Assembly: GCA_024698345.1 (NCBI GenBank)
Contig: JAILRH010000076.1
Span: forward strand, 1 to 50,754
Source of the DNA: Lachnospiraceae bacterium
GTDB lineage: Bacteria > Bacillota > Clostridia > Lachnospirales > Lachnospiraceae
Direction: 5' to 3'
DNA: 50,754 bases
Shown piece after piece: positions 1-7,341 of this stretch (its first letter is position 1; each line of letters opens with the position of its first letter). The position numbers and the translations under genes were made by a program. A model generated the notes under the pieces. That model saw only the letters and a program-made list of their open reading frames with translations. It did no database searches and had not been told where the DNA came from.

Positions 1-127
1 GAGTAGGCTGATTCCTACTCGATACCCACTCTGTGTAATCACTTCGAATCCACTTCGCTACTTCTCAGTGATTACACGGTCGCCAAGTGAAAATCTCTGT
101 GCAAGCACAGATTTTCGCTTGGCTCGT
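1..127. repeat. Cluster of three hairpins
   Basis: Three inverted repeats follow one another with short gaps: arms 1-7/14-20 (GAGTAGG/CCTACTC), arms 33-43/67-77 (GTGTAATCACT/AGTGATTACAC), and a long, nearly perfect hairpin at 83-122 with a two-base loop. No open frame or RNA family is recognised. The architecture resembles the hairpin cluster at 23482-23694, but the sequences differ. It may continue left of the window. Confidence 0.6.
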
Positions 128-140
128 CGTGGATAACAAA

Positions 141-174
141 AGAGACTCAACTAATGTTAAGTCTCTCTTTTTTT
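141..174 (-). terminator. Probable bidirectional terminator after glgP
   Basis: Seven-base arms AGAGACT/AGTCTCT (141-147 and 160-166) are flanked by a T run on the plus strand and a shorter T run on the minus strand. The site lies just past the glgP stop codon. The segment AAGTCTCTCTTTTTT is repeated directly next to it (177-192). Confidence 0.6.
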
Positions 175-195
175 TATAAGTCTCTCTTTTTTATA

Positions 196-2670
196 TTAGT
201 CCATCTTTACTGTTACTTTTGTAAGATGCCAGATATCATCAACGTATTCCTGGATTGTTCTGTCTGATGTGAACTTTCCAACATTTGCGACGTTGAGGAT
301 TGCTGATTTTGCCCAGCCGGCCTCGTCTCTGTACATTTCCTCAATTCTCTTCTGCGCTGCAGCGTAAGGTTTGAAATCCTTTAGGATGAAGTATCTGTCT
401 GCCTTATCTGTGCTGAGTGTGTTGAGTAATGAGTTGTAAATGTCACGGAATCTCTCTGTATCATCCGGTGAGTAGAATCCGTTGATAAGCTGCATGAGAA
501 CTTTTCTTATATCCATATCTTCGTTGAATATCTGCATTGGATCGTATCCGCCATGGGTCTCGTAGTTGATTACTTCGTCAGAAGTAAGACCGAAGATAAC
601 TGCATTCTCCTCTCCAACTTCCTCAACAATTTCAACGTTAGCTCCGTCCATTGTACCAAGTGTAATGGCACCGTTTAACATAAACTTCATGTTACCTGTT
701 CCGGAAGCTTCTTTTGATGCTGTAGAAATCTGCTCGCTGACATCAGCTGCAGCAAAAATCCACTCTGCATTTGAAACTCTGTAGTTCTCAATGAATACAA
801 CTTTGAGTTTTCCGTTAATAGACTCATCATTATTGATTACGTCAGCAACGCTGTTGATAAGCTTGATTGTCTGCTTTGCAATCTTGTATCCGGCAGCTGC
901 CTTTGCTCCAAAGATAAATGTTCTTGGATAGAATTCCATCTCAGGATGCTCTTTGATCTCGTTGTACAAGTACATTACGTGGAGAATATTGAGAAGCTGA
1001 CGCTTATACTCATGAAGTCTCTTAACCTGTACATCGAAAATAGAACGTGGATCAACATCGATACCATTGTGTTCTTTTATATATTTTGCAAGTCTTAACT
1101 TGTTCTGATACTTGATGTTCATGAATTCCTTCTGGCATTTCTTGTCAGTTGCATAAACCTCAAGATCTTTGATCTTAGAAAGATCTGTAATCCAATCATT
1201 TCCAACCTTTCCTGTAACCCAGTCAGCAAGGAGCGGATTACCGTGAAGAAGGAATCTTCTCTGTGTGATACCGTTTGTCTTGTTGTTGAACTTCTCAGGC
1301 ATCATCTCATAGAAGTCTTTTAATTCCTGATTCTTAAGAATCTCTGTGTGGAGTCTTGCAACACCGTTTACAGAGTATCCTGCACAGATAGCAAGGTTTG
1401 CCATCTTAACCTGACCATTGTAAATAATAGCCATCTTTTCAATCTTGTGCTGATCACCAGGGAACTTCTGCTCAATTTCGATAACAAATCTTCTGTTGAT
1501 TTCTTCGATAATCTGATAACATCTTGGAAGAAGTCTTGAGAACAACTCGATAGGCCATTTCTCCAAAGCTTCTGCCATGATTGTGTGGTTTGTGTAAGCT
1601 GTAGCGTGTGTTGTAACATACCATGCATCATCCCACTCAAGCATATACTCATCCATAAGCAATCTCATAAGTTCTGCAACTGCCAAAGTTGGATGTGTAT
1701 CATTCATCTGGAATACAACCTTCTCAGGAAGCTTCTTAATATCATCATGCTTTGAAAGGTACTTCTTGATAGCTGTCTGCAAACTTGCTGACACGAAGAA
1801 ATACTGCTGTTTGAGTCTTAACTCCTTACCTGCGTAATGGTTATCGTTTGGATATAATACCTCACAGATAGTCTTTGCAAGATTCTCCTGCTCAACTGCT
1901 GCCATATACTGACCTTTGTCAAACTCGTCAAGATTGAAATGAACAACCGGTTCAGCATCCCAGATTCTAAGTGTATTTACAACGTTATTACCGTATCCAA
2001 CGATTGGCATATCGTAAGGAACAGCCTTAACTGCCTGATATCCGTCATGGATAAAGTAGTTTCTTCCTTCTTTGTTTTCAACACGCACATATCCGCCAAA
2101 CTTAACTTCACATGCGTATTCTTCTCTCTTAATCTCAAGCGGATTAGCATGTCTCAACCAATCCTCTGGAATCTCTTTCTGATATCCGTTCTCAATCTTC
2201 TGCTGGAACATACCGTATTTGTAACGGATTCCACAGCCGTATGCAGGATATCCAAGAGTTGCAAGTGAGTCAAGAAAACACGCTGCAAGTCTTCCAAGAC
2301 CACCGTTACCGAGAGCTGCGTCAGGCTCCTGATCTTCAATAACATTGAGATCAAGACCTAACTCCTCGATAGCTTCTTTAATTTCTTCTCTCTCTGAGAG
2401 ATTGATAATCATATTTCCAAGGGCTCTACCCATAAGAAATTCCATTGAAAGATAGTAAACAGTCTTAACATCCTGCTTATCAAATTCCTTCTGAGTAGCA
2501 ATCCACTGATCAATAACAATGTTCTTAACTGCATATGCAACAGCTACGAACTTATGCCTGTCAGAAACCTCTTCAAGAGACTTTCTGTAGAGCATCTTTG
2601 CAGCGGATCTTACTTCCTTCTTAAATGCATCTTTAATCTGATCCTTTTTCAAATTCTTTGAACTTGCCAT
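196..2670 (-). CDS. glgP: Glycogen/alpha-glucan phosphorylase
   Basis: Releases glucose-1-phosphate from alpha-1,4-glucan ends in the cytoplasm, using pyridoxal phosphate. The 824 residues fit the family's usual 800-850. The cofactor-lysine signature EASGTGNMKFMLNGA is intact near residue 660, and the N-terminal part has the family blocks VYYLSMEFLMGR and DAALGNGGLGRLAACFLDS. The start is supported by AAGGAGG seven bases upstream of the ATG. No other glycogen genes are adjacent. The gene lies downstream of ileS across a 229-bp gap holding five 26-bp repeats, so it is probably transcribed separately. Family assignment is firm; whether the natural substrate is glycogen or maltodextrin cannot be told. 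Confidence 0.97.
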   Translation of the reverse strand: MASSKNLKKDQIKDAFKKEVRSAAKMLYRKSLEEVSDRHKFVAVAYAVKNIVIDQWIATQKEFDKQDVKTVYYLSMEFLMGRALGNMIINLSEREEIKEAIEELGLDLNVIEDQEPDAALGNGGLGRLAACFLDSLATLGYPAYGCGIRYKYGMFQQKIENGYQKEIPEDWLRHANPLEIKREEYACEVKFGGYVRVENKEGRNYFIHDGYQAVKAVPYDMPIVGYGNNVVNTLRIWDAEPVVHFNLDEFDKGQYMAAVEQENLAKTICEVLYPNDNHYAGKELRLKQQYFFVSASLQTAIKKYLSKHDDIKKLPEKVVFQMNDTHPTLAVAELMRLLMDEYMLEWDDAWYVTTHATAYTNHTIMAEALEKWPIELFSRLLPRCYQIIEEINRRFVIEIEQKFPGDQHKIEKMAIIYNGQVKMANLAICAGYSVNGVARLHTEILKNQELKDFYEMMPEKFNNKTNGITQRRFLLHGNPLLADWVTGKVGNDWITDLSKIKDLEVYATDKKCQKEFMNIKYQNKLRLAKYIKEHNGIDVDPRSIFDVQVKRLHEYKRQLLNILHVMYLYNEIKEHPEMEFYPRTFIFGAKAAAGYKIAKQTIKLINSVADVINNDESINGKLKVVFIENYRVSNAEWIFAAADVSEQISTASKEASGTGNMKFMLNGAITLGTMDGANVEIVEEVGEENAVIFGLTSDEVINYETHGGYDPMQIFNEDMDIRKVLMQLINGFYSPDDTERFRDIYNSLLNTLSTDKADRYFILKDFKPYAAAQKRIEEMYRDEAGWAKSAILNVANVGKFTSDRTIQEYVDDIWHLTKVTVKMD

Positions 2671-2710
2671 AAATTCATCCTCCTTATTTGAGCCCGACTC
2701 TCACTAACAT

Positions 2711-2840
2711 TTCCTGCCAAGACTATTTGACAACTTTTCATGCCAACACTATTTGACAACTTTTCATGCCAACACTATTTGACAACATTTCCTGCTAACA
2801 CTATTTGACAACATTTCATGCCAACACTATTTGACAACTT
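2711..2840. repeat. Five 26-bp tandem repeats between ileS and glgP
   Basis: Units start at 2711, 2737, 2763, 2789 and 2815, and a partial sixth follows. Each contains CAACACTATTTGACAAC with few changes, giving evenly spaced TTGACA on the plus strand and TTGTCAA on the minus strand. They occupy most of the ileS-glgP gap, directly upstream of glgP. They could be protein-binding sites or a neutral minisatellite. I see no open frame or terminator here. Confidence 0.9.
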
Positions 2841-2899
2841 TTCATTCAACACTGCCTAAGCATTTGTGTACTTAAAGTAAGAGTCATCTCATATTTAAT

Positions 2900-5800
2900 T
2901 TACAGCGCCTTCTCAACACTGAGTGTAACTTTTTCCCCATTAATGTTCCAGTCCTTGCTGTACTCACCAATTTTATCAAAAACGATTTCATTTGCCAACA
3001 CTTCTGATTTAATTTCGTCAGAATTGTCTGATAAAATCTGTTTTATCTTCTCGTTTTTGTCAGCATAAACAACGATCTTATCCATAACTTCGAAGTCAGC
3101 TTCTTTTCTCATTGTCTGAATCTTACTAATGATTTCTCTTACGAAACCTTCTTCGATAAGTTCAGGTGTAAGTGTAGTCTCAAGCACAACTGTCATGTTG
3201 TTGTTGCTCTCAGCAACGAATCCTTCAACCTGGGCTGAGTCGATAAGTAAATCTTCTTCTGCAAGTTCAACGTCCACTCCGTCAAAATTAAACTTCAAAG
3301 CTCCCTCGCTCTTGAGTGTAGCCATAGCTTCCATTCCATTAACATTTGCAAGAGCTTCCTTAATCTTTCCGAGTACCTTTCCGTACTTAGGACCAACTGT
3401 CTTAAGCTGTGGCTTGAATGAGTAAGAAACAAGGTTACTTACATCATCAGTATATTCAACAGCCTTAACATTTAATTCTTCGGCAATGATATCTGTGAAG
3501 AACTGTGATAATTCAACATCAGATTTGATCATCATCTTGCCGATTGGCTGTCTGTTCTTGATATTAGATGCATTTCTGCAGGCTCTACCCATAACAACAG
3601 CATTGAGTACCTGCTCCATGTCAGCTTCAAGTTCTGCATCAATCCAAGCTTCATTTACTTCAGGGAAGTCACAAAGATGGATACTCTCAGGAGCTGTCTC
3701 ATCAATGCTCTTAACAAGGTTAAGGTAAATATCCTCTGTCATAAACGGAATCATTGGAGCTGCTGCCTTACTGATTGTAACAAGTGCTGTATAAAGAGTC
3801 ATGTAAGCATTAATCTTATCCTGCTCCATTCCCTTTGCCCAGAAACGCTCTCTTGAACGTCTTACATACCAGTTACTCATATCATCTACAAATTCCTGAA
3901 GGAATCTTGCTGCTTCCGGAATCTTGTAATTTGAAAGATTCTCATCCACGCCCTTAACTGCTGAGTTAAGTTTTGAGAGAAGCCACTTATCCATAACAGG
4001 AAGCTTGTCGTATTCAAGTGTATATTTAGTTGCATCAAACTCGTCGATATTTGCATAAAGTACGAAGAACGCATATGTGTTCCAAAGTGTACCCATAAGC
4101 TTTCTCTGTCCTTCCATAACGAGTTTTCCTGAGAATCTCTTTGGAATCCATGGTGCTGATGCTGTGTAGAAATACCAACGAATAGCATCTGCGCCGTATG
4201 TCTCGAGTGCCTCGAAAGGATCAACTGCATTTCCCTTTGACTTACTCATCTTCTGGCCGTTTTCATCCTGAACGTGTCCAAGTACGATTACGTTCTCGTA
4301 TGGGCTCTTGTTGAAGAGTAATGTAGACTCAGCCATAAGTGAATGGAACCATCCACGAGTCTGGTCAACAGCCTCTGAAATGAACTTAGCAGGGAACTGC
4401 TGCTCAAATAATTCTTTGTTTTCGAATGGATAATGATGCTGTGCAAATGGCATTGCTCCTGAGTCAAACCAGCAGTCAAGTACCTCAGGTACACGCTTCA
4501 TTGTCTTTCCACAATCAGGACATGCAAATGTCACTTCGTCAATGTATGGTCTGTGAAGTTCTACTTCAGCTGCCTTTGGATTGCCTGTCTTCTCTGCAAG
4601 TTCTGCACGGCTTCCGATACATTCTCTGTGTCCGCATTCACATTCCCAGATGTTGAGTGGAGTCCCCCAGTATCTGTTACGTGAGATAGCCCAGTCCTGA
4701 ATATTTTCAAGCCAGTTACCGAAACGTCCTGATCCGATTGATTCAGGAATCCAGTTAACTGTGTTGTTGTTTCTGATTAAGTCATCTTTAACTGCTGTCT
4801 CTTTGATGTACCATGACTCACGTGCATAGTAAATAAGTGGAGTATCACATCTCCAGCAGTGTGGATATTCGTGCTCAAATTTTGGAGCGTCAAACAATAA
4901 CTTTCTTGAAGAAAGATCCTTGATAACCTCAGGGTCAGCGCTGATTGCGCCCTTGTCCATCTCTTCCTGAGTTGGTTTACAACGCATTCCACCAAATGGT
5001 GTCTCATCTAACATACATCCCTTGTCATCAACCATCTGTACAAGTGGAAGGTCATATTTACGTCCAACATTTGCATCGTCTTCACCGAATGCAGGAGCGA
5101 TATGAACGATACCTGTACCATCTGACATAGTTACATAATCATCACATGTTACATAGAATCCTTCCTTGCGCTGCTTGTCAGCCTCAACCTTTGCACAGTC
5201 GTAGAGTGGCTCATATGCCTTTCTTTCAAGATCTGTACCCTTATATGTCTCGAGTACTTCGTAAGCAGGACCCTCTGCATCCTTATCAAGAAGCTGTCCT
5301 AAAACCTTGTCAGCAAGTGCCTGTGCAAGATAATATGTGTATCCGTCCACAGCTTTTACCTTCAAATATGTGTCATTAGGGTTCACACAAAGTGCTACGT
5401 TTGATGGGAGTGTCCATGGAGTTGTTGTCCATGCGAGGAAATATGCGTCCTCTCCTACAACCTTGAAACGTACAATTGCCGAACGCTCTTTTACTGTCTT
5501 ATATCCCTGTGAAACCTCAGCTGATGAAAGAGGTGTTCCACAACGTGGGCAGTAAGGAACAATCTTGAATCCCTTGTAGAGAAGTCCCTTATCCCAGATA
5601 GTCTTGAGTGCCCACCACTCAGACTCGATAAAGTTATCATCATATGTTACATATGGGTCATCCATATCAGCCCAGAAACCAACAGTACCTGAGAAGTCCT
5701 CCCACATACCTTTGTATTTCCAAACAGATTCCTTACACTGCTTGATGAATGGTTCCATACCGTATTCTTCAATCTGTTCTTTTCCGTTAAGTCCAAGAAG

Positions 5801-6094
5801 TTTTTCAACTTCCAATTCAACAGGGAGACCGTGTGTATCCCATCCTGCCTTACGTGGAACATATTTGCCCTTCATAGTCTGGAATCTTGGAATCATATCC
5901 TTGATTGTACGTGTCTCAACGTGACCAATATGTGGCTTACCGTTGGCAGTTGGAGGTCCGTCGTAGAATGTGTAAGTTTCACATTCCTTTCTGTTCTCCA
6001 TGCTCTTTCTGAAAATGTCATTCTCTTTCCAGAACTGTTCTACTTTCTTTTCTCTCTCAACAAAGTTGAGGTCTGTAGATACTTTCTTGTACAT
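2900..6094 (-). CDS. ileS: Isoleucyl-tRNA synthetase
   Basis: Class I synthetase that charges tRNA-Ile in the cytoplasm. At 1064 residues it is longer than the roughly 930-residue E. coli type and resembles the long clostridial/eukaryotic-like (IleRS2) form. HIGH is at residues 55-58 (in GKPHIGHVE) and KMSKS near 613-617 (GQKMSKSKGN). Four Cys pairs (CPRCG, CWRCD, CECGH, CPDCG) look like metal-binding sites. The anticodon-binding and C-terminal regions follow. The start has AAAGGAG six bases upstream. Regulation is explicit: an isoleucine T-box leader and a consensus promoter precede it. Many IleRS2 enzymes tolerate mupirocin; that is family knowledge and not shown here. Confidence 0.97.
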   Translation of the reverse strand: MYKKVSTDLNFVEREKKVEQFWKENDIFRKSMENRKECETYTFYDGPPTANGKPHIGHVETRTIKDMIPRFQTMKGKYVPRKAGWDTHGLPVELEVEKLLGLNGKEQIEEYGMEPFIKQCKESVWKYKGMWEDFSGTVGFWADMDDPYVTYDDNFIESEWWALKTIWDKGLLYKGFKIVPYCPRCGTPLSSAEVSQGYKTVKERSAIVRFKVVGEDAYFLAWTTTPWTLPSNVALCVNPNDTYLKVKAVDGYTYYLAQALADKVLGQLLDKDAEGPAYEVLETYKGTDLERKAYEPLYDCAKVEADKQRKEGFYVTCDDYVTMSDGTGIVHIAPAFGEDDANVGRKYDLPLVQMVDDKGCMLDETPFGGMRCKPTQEEMDKGAISADPEVIKDLSSRKLLFDAPKFEHEYPHCWRCDTPLIYYARESWYIKETAVKDDLIRNNNTVNWIPESIGSGRFGNWLENIQDWAISRNRYWGTPLNIWECECGHRECIGSRAELAEKTGNPKAAEVELHRPYIDEVTFACPDCGKTMKRVPEVLDCWFDSGAMPFAQHHYPFENKELFEQQFPAKFISEAVDQTRGWFHSLMAESTLLFNKSPYENVIVLGHVQDENGQKMSKSKGNAVDPFEALETYGADAIRWYFYTASAPWIPKRFSGKLVMEGQRKLMGTLWNTYAFFVLYANIDEFDATKYTLEYDKLPVMDKWLLSKLNSAVKGVDENLSNYKIPEAARFLQEFVDDMSNWYVRRSRERFWAKGMEQDKINAYMTLYTALVTISKAAAPMIPFMTEDIYLNLVKSIDETAPESIHLCDFPEVNEAWIDAELEADMEQVLNAVVMGRACRNASNIKNRQPIGKMMIKSDVELSQFFTDIIAEELNVKAVEYTDDVSNLVSYSFKPQLKTVGPKYGKVLGKIKEALANVNGMEAMATLKSEGALKFNFDGVDVELAEEDLLIDSAQVEGFVAESNNNMTVVLETTLTPELIEEGFVREIISKIQTMRKEADFEVMDKIVVYADKNEKIKQILSDNSDEIKSEVLANEIVFDKIGEYSKDWNINGEKVTLSVEKAL

Positions 6095-6142
6095 TTTTTT
6101 CTCCTTTCCCTGCTGTTTGATGGGTTGTTGATATATAAAATA

Positions 6143-6412
6143 GAAAAGGCTTTCGCCCGAAAGGACGAAAGCCTATAAAAAACTTCGTTATACCACCTTT
6201 ACAGCATACTTAAGATCTACTTGCATATGTGTTCCCTGTAACGGGGGAAAGCCGTCAGCGCCTACCAATCAAAATGTAGTGATAACAAACATCTAATCTT
6301 TGGGCTGCAACTCCGGAGTGATATTCATCAACCTACTACTCGTATCCGGCTCCCACCAACGCCGGACTCTCTGAAACTTTTGTAAGAGGACTACTGTCTC
6401 CATCAATGTTTT
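6143..6412 (-). promoter_or_regulatory. T-box riboswitch controlling ileS (isoleucine)
   Basis: On the minus strand the leader carries a Stem I region with an isoleucine specifier codon ATC (6320-6322, in GAATATCACTCC). An antiterminator bulge reads AAAGGTGGTATAACGAAG (6183-6200), where TGGT would pair with the ACCA end of uncharged tRNA-Ile. It is followed by a competing terminator with nine-base arms AGGCTTTCG/CGAAAGCCT (6147-6174) and a short T run. The order and the specifier match a transcriptional T-box. The bulge departs from the usual AAGGGTGGTACCGCG after GGTGGTA. Confidence 0.95.
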
Positions 6413-6438
6413 TATTATTTAAATATTTATACCGTTTT

Positions 6439-6467
6439 ATTCTAATCTAAGACAAATATGTTGTCAA
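6439..6467 (-). promoter_or_regulatory. Promoter of the ileS leader
   Basis: TTGACA (6462-6467), a 17-bp spacer, then TAGAAT (6439-6444): a near-consensus housekeeping promoter about 25 bases upstream of the T-box leader. Confidence 0.85.
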
Positions 6468-6498
6468 TAGCGTTATTATTATTTAATTAATTAGCGGT

Positions 6499-7026
6499 TC
6501 ATCTATTCGTTTCATTGTACTCTAAAGATTTCTCTTGTAATAATTTAAAATCACAACATCTTTTTGCCAATGAAGACTCTGGATATTTGGAAACTTTTCT
6601 ATACAATTTATTTGCCTTTTTTCTAATCGCTTCATCAATTTCATCAATAATGGATTTCTCTTTTTGAAGCAAATAAATATAATCCGTTTTACTTTTTTCA
6701 TTTTCGAACGTCCTAAATTCTTGAACTTTATCATATTTCAGCTGTGTAACACATTGATCTGGCACAGGAATCATATTATTAATATTAATAACCGCATATA
6801 ATCTTTCTTCTTCAGGGTCAACAATCTTTTGAAAATCTAATCCGTTACGCATATTGTAATGTTTCAGTTTTGGAGATGATACAGGTACATAATACTTGAT
6901 TTTACCAATTTCAATTAATATTCCTATATGTAATTTTAGTTTATCGCCATATTCTACATTTCCAACTTTGTTATCATATTTTTTTAAGTACGCAATATAC
7001 TTTTTATCAACAACATACCAATCCAT
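6499..7026 (-). CDS. toxN: Type III toxin-antitoxin endoribonuclease, ToxN/AbiQ family
   Basis: RNase toxin of a type III system, held inactive by a small repeat RNA and often active in phage defence. The 175 residues fit the family. Seen: the N-terminal WYVVDKKYIAYLKKYD block, the VPVSSPK motif matching the (T/S)SPK active-site region, a central NNMIPVP block, and a C-terminal AIRKKANKLY...KRCCDFKLLQEK signature. An upstream in-frame ATG at 7074 exists, but the frame between it and 7026 is the antitoxin terminator hairpin. The start at 7026 has AAAGGAG with eight-base spacing and begins like the family, so I choose it. Upstream are the terminator and two 36-bp repeats, the standard ToxIN order. 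ToxN, CptN and TenpN subfamilies cannot be separated by eye. Confidence 0.9.
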   Translation of the reverse strand: MDWYVVDKKYIAYLKKYDNKVGNVEYGDKLKLHIGILIEIGKIKYYVPVSSPKLKHYNMRNGLDFQKIVDPEEERLYAVININNMIPVPDQCVTQLKYDKVQEFRTFENEKSKTDYIYLLQKEKSIIDEIDEAIRKKANKLYRKVSKYPESSLAKRCCDFKLLQEKSLEYNETNR

Positions 7027-7047
7027 ATTATTCGCTCCTTTAAAATA

Positions 7048-7078
7048 AAAAATGATGGAATTTCCTTCCATCATTTTT
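7048..7078 (-). terminator. Terminator between antitoxin RNA and toxin gene
   Basis: Thirteen-base arms AAAAATGATGGAA/TTCCATCATTTTT (7048-7060 and 7066-7078), T-rich on the minus strand, lie between the repeats and the toxin start. In known type III systems such a leaky terminator sets the excess of antitoxin RNA over toxin message. Confidence 0.9.
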
Positions 7079-7110
7079 TATCCAATTGCTTTCACTAATG
7101 CAATCGAAAA

Positions 7111-7182
7111 CTTTTAAACGGCTGTTTTAATTGGACAACCTAACCGCTTTTAAACGATTGTTTTAATTGGACAATCTAACCG
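7111..7182 (-). ncRNA. Type III antitoxin RNA repeats (ToxI-like)
   Basis: Two adjacent 36-bp direct repeats (7111-7146 and 7147-7182) differ at three positions. On the minus strand each begins CGGTTAG(A/G)TTGTCCAATT and ends CGTTTAAAAG. They sit just upstream of the terminator and toxin gene. Known ToxI-type antitoxins are tandem repeats of about this length, each folding into a pseudoknot that the toxin trims and binds. Two full units is at the low end. The primary transcript probably starts near 7200 and runs to the hairpin at 7048. Confidence 0.85.
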
Positions 7183-7205
7183 CTACACAGATATCTCTAT
7201 CTGTA

Positions 7206-7239
7206 ATTATATTTTATACAATGTTGTCAAAAAAATCAA
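7206..7239 (-). promoter_or_regulatory. Probable promoter of the toxin-antitoxin operon
   Basis: On the minus strand the AT-rich region has TTGATT (7234-7239) 17 bases from TAAAAT. It also has a perfect TTGACA (7225-7230) and a perfect TATAAT (7206-7211), only 13 bases apart. Its place just before the repeats makes it the likely operon promoter; which hexamers are used is unclear. Confidence 0.5.
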
Positions 7240-7341
7240 CTAAGCAATTAAGACTTTTTTATTCCTTTTTTTATTGAGTACTGAATCTCATATAGTTCTA
7301 ATCACCACTTTCAAAAATGGCGATTACTATTATTGAACTAA

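Noticed and set aside
7027..7074. 16-residue N-terminal extension of the toxin
   Set aside because: It is encoded by the antitoxin terminator hairpin, and the family begins at the ATG at 7026.
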